DNA of 64,000 nt. It comes from Monoplex corrugatus (taxonomy: Eukaryota > Mollusca > Gastropoda > Littorinimorpha > Ranellidae). How positions within the stretch are numbered: the stretch's first letter is position 1; each line of letters begins with the position of its first letter. This document shows positions 59,216-64,000 of the stretch, in pieces. The position numbers and the translations under genes are program-made. The DNA is taken from contig CM060312.1 of assembly GCA_030674185.1 (NCBI GenBank), positions 67,184,674 to 67,248,673 of the forward strand. Direction: 5' to 3'. The notes beneath the pieces were generated by a model that worked only from the letters and a program-made list of their open reading frames with translations, searched no databases and was not told where the DNA came from.

Positions 59216-59671
59216 TCACTGTGTCATGTCCTTCTCCCTCTCTCCTTCTAACTCACCTTCTCTACATTATCTGCACACACCTACTTTCAGTAATCTACAC
59301 ACACAATGCCTGATGAAGCATACGATCCCACTATCTCCCGTCCCGTCTCAACCTGGCAGAATACATTAGTTTCCTCTGTCAGCGCACCGCCTACTGAGGG
59401 TACACACAGAGAAGCATTCACACGACACCCGCTGTTTCTCACGGGGTGGTGTCTCGCTAGACATGGCCGGAATTAAGTCAGCCAGCTATCAGTACGCCCT
59501 TCCTTGGCACAAGCGACGGTGAAGCCTGCGGATCAGTGCAGAGCTGAGCGGAACGTGTTATTTGGTGTTCCTGAGCTCCTCTCTATCATTATCAGTTCGG
59601 GCAGAGACTCAGAACACGGCTGGGGAACTATAATAACCGCTCTAATGACGTTGTATTGACCAGGCTTAATG
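59216..59671. other. non-coding, nothing recognised
   Basis: Nothing recognised on either strand. Confidence 0.4.
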
Positions 59672-59800
59672 TAACCCTTTAACTACCTCACCCTATACAC
59701 CAACCGCAAAAACTGAACCCTTTTGATTGTCTCACCCCATCCACCAGCTTCCTGCAGGAAGCTGATACATAGGGTTAGGGAATCAAAGGGTTTAAAGTTT
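59672..59800. repeat. inverted repeat with 20-bp palindromic centre
   Basis: The perfect palindrome CAGCTTCCTGCAGGAAGCTG (59745-59764) is flanked by AACCCTTTTGATT on the left and AATCAAAGGGTT on the right. The left arm is the reverse of the repeat at 53414-53499. Confidence 0.85.
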
Positions 59801-59845
59801 TTGCTTTGCTAGCACGGTTGACAGTGCAGGGATGCTGATGGACAT

Positions 59846-60400
59846 GGTCATCATCATCATGTGCCCTGCCGCATGGAGTTGGCGATCATGGCCCTCCATA
59901 TGTATCTGTCCCTTGCTGCCGCAAGCACATCTTCCATCCTCTCCGTCCTCAGACACCCTGCAAGTCCGTCCAATATTTTCTCGCTGGGTCTACCCGGTGT
60001 TCTCTTTCCCTCCAGCTTTCCTGTTGTGACCAGGTACTCTAATTCCCCTTTCCTCATAAAATGGCCTATGAATGTTGCCTCTCTTTTCCTAATCTTCCTA
60101 ATGAATGATCTCCTTGTGTCTGCATCCATCAGGATTGTCTCGTTTGTTTTTCTTTGCTGTTCACGGAACTCTGAACATTCTTCTTAGAAACCACATCTCG
60201 GCTGCCTCAATCTTGCTCTGGCTTTGCTTGTTGACTGTCCACGCCTCACAACCGTATAACAGTATCGGTTCATTATAAAATTCAAGAACTCTCTTCCTGA
60301 TGTTATTTGATAGGCATTTGTTGGTAAGAATGCCTTTCATCTTCTTGAATGATGTTTTGGCTTGGCCGATTCTGCTAGCTATTTCTGATGTACATCTGAT
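59846..60400 (-). mobile_element. LINE-A, copy 8
   Basis: About 550 bases. Tail ATCATCATCAT at 59849, then the conserved C-terminal block (RSFIRKIRKREATFIGHFMRK on the minus strand), reaching the segment that encodes QAKTSFKKMKGI. Small indels break the frame near 60150. Confidence 0.88.
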
Positions 60401-60629
60401 GTGGACATGATGCGGGAGTCAAAGGGTTAAATACCTGACACTTATGATCGAATGTCTAGGTGTATATAGTATAGTCGGTTTATAGAGGACGTTTACTGCA
60501 GGTTAGATTACACTTAATGATGCATGTGTAGCGTGCGCTTGAGGTTTGCAAGTTGTAGTGTAGAACATGTTGCCAGCTACCTGATTGGAATGTAGTGGTT
60601 TTAAGGTTTAAGTTATGCTTTGTGTGCGC

Positions 60630-61240
60630 AGGGTTAGAAGAGTGGCAGAATGGTTAGACGTTCGCCTGCCAATAACTAAACTCGAGTTCCAGGGTTCACT
60701 CCCTGTAGAGGCCTCGACCTTTCTCGTCAGTTTGACCGGAAAATCGAAATGAACGTCTAGTCGTTCAAAAGGGGATAAAAAAAACCAGTCGGACCCGTGT
60801 GCCTTTAGGCTGCGCACGCTAAAGTTCCCACGCCAGTTGAAAATCGTATAAAACATTGGAGAGATAGATTGATTTCTCAGGTCCCACCCCTTGAAGACCA
60901 ATTAGCCTTCTTGCCTTTCTGAATCTTGGTAAAAGAAATGGTAAAATGAATGTGAAAATTAATATGAATTTGAATCGAGGCGAGAGGATGGGCGCCGCCC
61001 TCGTGGTGCTGGCCCCGGTAAAAGTTGAGGTCTTTGCCACCTCACACCCTACGACCCCAGGGTTATGGAACTATCTGAGTAGGACCTCAGGACCTGGTCA
61101 GCTCGTGGGCTTATGTGCAGGCTTAAGGCTTGTGCCGTGATCATTCCGGATCTTCTCAATCGCATGGCACCTGTGACGTTAACGCAAATGGAATTCATTC
61201 CGAGCGAGGAGACGTCATCTTGAGAAGTTTAAATTGAAAT
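60630..61240 (+). mobile_element. SINE-1, fullest copy with tRNA-like head
   Basis: A-box TGGCAGAATGG (60643-60653) and B-box GGTTCACTCCC (60693-60703), spaced as in a tRNA. A long body follows, then the shared 3' block (61083-61237) ending GAAGTTTAAATTGAAAT, a mutated form of the (GAAACT)n tail. At about 610 bases it is long for a SINE, so it may be a composite of two elements. Confidence 0.65.
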
Positions 61241-61249
61241 TTGTGTGTG

Positions 61250-64000
61250 CACTTCAGTCTTCCCAGTTCTGAACTCTCCAAAAGTATCATAGTTATAAGA
61301 CATTTCTGGAGTTTGCTACCTCATTTTTCCCAACAACGTCAGGGTCACAAGGAATCTAAGGGGCCAACTACCCCCATCTCCCAAACTTCTCGCAAATTGT
61401 AAGACATCTCTAGGGTCCTGATACCTCACTGTCTAACTATTTACGGTTTAAGACATCTGTAAGACTGCTACCTCCTGCCTCCCCAACAGCTGAGATTGTA
61501 CGATACCCTCTCTCTTGGGCCTGCAACCTCTTCCCGCACAGTAATCACGATTTAAGAAACGTTCGGGGCCTTGCACCTCACCACCACCCCTCAACTTACA
61601 CAGTTGTAAGACATCTCTGAGGGCCTGCTACCTCACTCCCTGCAATGTAACAGTTGTAAGACATCTCTGAGGGCCTGCTACCTCACTCCCTGCAATGTAA
61701 CAGTTGTAAGACATCTCTGAGGGCCTGCTTACCTCACTTCCCTGCAATGTAACAGTTGTAAGACATCTCTGAGGGCCTGCTACCTCACGTCCCTGCAATG
61801 TAACAGTTGTAAGACATCTCTGGGGCCTGCTACCTCACTTCCTGCAATGTAACGTTGTAAGACATCTCTGGGGCCTGCTACCTCACTTCCCTGCAATGTA
61901 ACGTTGTAAGACATCTCTGAGGGCCTGCTACTACGTCCCTGCAGTAACAGTTGTAAGACTCTTGGGCCTGCTACCTCTCCGTGCAACACGTTTAAGCATT
62001 TCTTGGGCTGCACATTACTTCCTACAAGATCCCGGTTGTAAGACATATCTGAGGCCTCCTGCCTTACTGCCCAGTAACCTCACGGTTGTAAGACTTTTGA
62101 GTCTCTACCTCATGCACAAACCTCACAATTGTAAGATATACTGGGATCTATTACCTCAGTGCACAAGAACCCAATGGTTACTAGATATCTCAGGAGCCTG
62201 CTACCTCAACACCCATTACCCGTGATGTTGTGCGACATCCCAACTCTTTGGCCTGCAATTTTATGTATCAATATCATCATCACCACAAGACATCTGTGGG
62301 GCCTGCTATCTCACTGTCCTGTAATATCGCGGTTATAAGACATATCTGAGTCGTCAATATCATCATGATTATATGGCATCTAGGGGGGCCTGCTATCTCA
62401 CTGTCCTATAATATCGCGGTTATAAGACATATCTGAGTCGTCAATATCATCATGATTATATGGCATCTAGGGGCCTGCTATCTCACTGTCTATAATATCA
62501 CGTTATAAGACATTTCTGAGTCATCAGCACTATCACACTATACGTTATCTGTGGGGCCTGCTATCTCATTCTCCTACAATATCACGGTTATAAGACATTT
62601 TTGAGTCATCAACATTATTACCACTATAAGACATCTTTCGGACCTGCTATCTCACTCTCTTACAATATTACGGTTAAAAGATATTTGAGGCCCACTTCCT
62701 CACTGCCCAACAAACTCACAATGAAAGAATCTCTGGTGCCTGCTACCTCATTCTCCAGGAATCTTACGCTTGTGAGGCATCTGTGGTTATAAGACATTTT
62801 TGAGACCTACTACCTCACAGCCTCACAAACTCACAGTTGTAAAACATTTCTGGTGCCTGCTACTTCACTTTCCTACAATATAATGGTTTTAAGACCTTTT
62901 GAGGCCTACAACCTCACTGCCCAACAAACTCACCTCACAGTTGTAAGGCGTCTCCGGTGCCTGATACCTCACTCTCCAACACCTTACACTTGTGAGGCAT
63001 CTGTGGTGCCAGGTACCTCACTGCATAACACTTCACGGTTATAAGACATTTCTAAGGCCTACTACCTCATTGTCCAACAACCTTACATTTGAAGACATCT
63101 CTGGTACCGGACGCTTGTGAGGCATCTATTGGGGCTTGATGCTTCACAGTAAATCAGATATTTCCAGGGCGTGCTATTTCATTCTCTAACAACCTCACAG
63201 TATGATATTTCTGATACCTGCTACCTCCCTCCCTAACAAACCCACATTTGTGAGGCATCTCTGGTGCATGCTGCATCACTGCCTAAACAACCTCACAGTT
63301 CTGGGATGTCTCTGGTGCCTCTTACCTCACTCTCCAACAACTTCACAGTTGTAAGATGTCTCTGGTGCCTCTTACCTTACTTTCCAACAACCTCGCAGTT
63401 TTATGATGTCTCTGGTGCCTCTTACCTCACTCTCCAACAACCTCGCAGTTGTAAGATGTCTCTGGTGCCTCTTACCTTACTTTCCAACAACCTCGCAGTT
63501 GTATGATGTCTGGTGGCTCTTACCTCACTCTCCAACAACTTCATAGTTGTAAGATGTCTCTGGTGCCTCTTACCTACACTCTCCAACATCCTCGCAGTTG
63601 TAGGATGTCTCTGGTGCCTCTTACCTCACTCTCCAACAACCTTGCAGTTGTTGGATGTCTGGTGCCTCTTACCTCACTCTCCAACAACCTTGCAGTTGTT
63701 GGATGTCTGGTGCCTCTTACCTCACTCTCCAACAACTTCACAGTTGTAAGATGTCTCTGGTGCCTCACCTCACTCTCCAACAACCTTGCAGTTGTTGGAT
63801 GTCTGGTGCCTCTTACCTCACTCTCCAACAACTTCACAGTTGTAAGATGTCTCTGGTGCCTCACCTCACTCTCCAACAACTTCAGTTGTAAGATGCCTGG
63901 TGCCTCTTACCTCACTCTCCAACAACCTTAAATTGTAAGTCTCTAGTGCCTCCTACCTCAGTCTCCAATAACTTTGCGTTTGTTACGCATTTGGGGGGGG
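61250..64000. repeat. 50-bp satellite array, continues past the window
   Basis: About 50 units. Left part: CAGTTGTAAGACATCTCTGA, GGGCCTGCTACCTCACTCCC and TGCAATGTAA (61560-61930, nearly identical). Right part: CCTCGCAGTTGTAAGATGTC, TCTGGTGCCTCTTACCTCAC and TCTCCAACAA (63290-63950). Between them the units are diverged, and a longer composite unit with ATCATCATGATTATATGGCA recurs at 62350-62520. Frames here are artefacts. Confidence 0.96.

Noticed and set aside
58554..59313. 221-230-codon Arg/Glu-rich and Ser/Leu-rich frames
   Set aside because: Translation of a CT/TGTC simple repeat; open on both strands with no start context or domain.
63264..63931. Frames repeating VPLTSLSNN or TTARLLESEVR
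   Set aside because: Products of the 50-bp satellite, not a repeat protein.

Overview
This is eukaryotic nuclear DNA, most likely from a mollusc and probably a gastropod. The main clue is a pair of receptors that join C-type-lectin-like, LDLa and leucine-rich-repeat domains to a rhodopsin-type seven-helix core, the architecture of the Lymnaea receptor GRL101. The dense retroelements, tRNA-derived SINEs, Penelope-like elements and long (TG)n tracts fit that assignment. The species cannot be named from the sequence.

Host genes. Only two genes are well supported, both on the minus strand and paralogous: receptor 1 (536-3508, probably the last exon of a spliced gene) and receptor 2 (13465-17526, one long open exon with its own ATG). 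About 10 kb of retroelement debris separates them. Receptor 2 keeps an intact 1353-codon frame and the disulfide and core-fold residues of its seven-helix domain, but it has lost four residues that class A receptors use to switch and couple to G proteins. Two candidate phase-0 exons (4777-4881, 9635-9877) may belong to the 5' part of receptor 1.

Mobile elements. (a) LINE-A is an RTE-type family with a (GAT)n tail. It has eight 5'-truncated copies; seven are on the minus strand, and the longest (10550-12310) is on the plus strand. (b) LINE-B has an EEP endonuclease, an RT and a C-terminal zinc finger. There is a near-full-length dead copy at 34059-38095, a decayed copy at 5780-8160 and a 5' scrap at 9057-9152. 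(c) Two further LINE remnants lie at 12490-13020 and 20570-21930. (d) Two nearly identical Penelope-like elements lie head to tail at 22031-27010, with RT plus GIY-YIG domains. (e) A Ty3/Gypsy-like 5' part (LTR, primer-binding site, gag) spans about 38110-41816 and is interrupted by a LINE-A insertion. (f) A zinc-finger/PD-motif retroelement tail lies at 27090-28042. (g) At least three tRNA-headed SINE families are present.

Repeats. The right-hand third is largely satellite: a 6.6-kb array of 40-bp units (46830-53412), a 50-bp array running off the window end (61250-64000), a 32-bp minisatellite (43190-44130), and many (AC/TG)n, (CT)n and (ATACAT)n tracts. The many long reading frames in these tracts (poly-HT, poly-VC, poly-SL) are artefacts of simple sequence.

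No CRISPR, operon, tRNA gene, rRNA or prokaryotic feature was seen. The most interesting items are the apparently signalling-deficient receptor paralogue, the Penelope tandem with a hammerhead-like motif in its repeated 3' region, and the graded 40-bp satellite.
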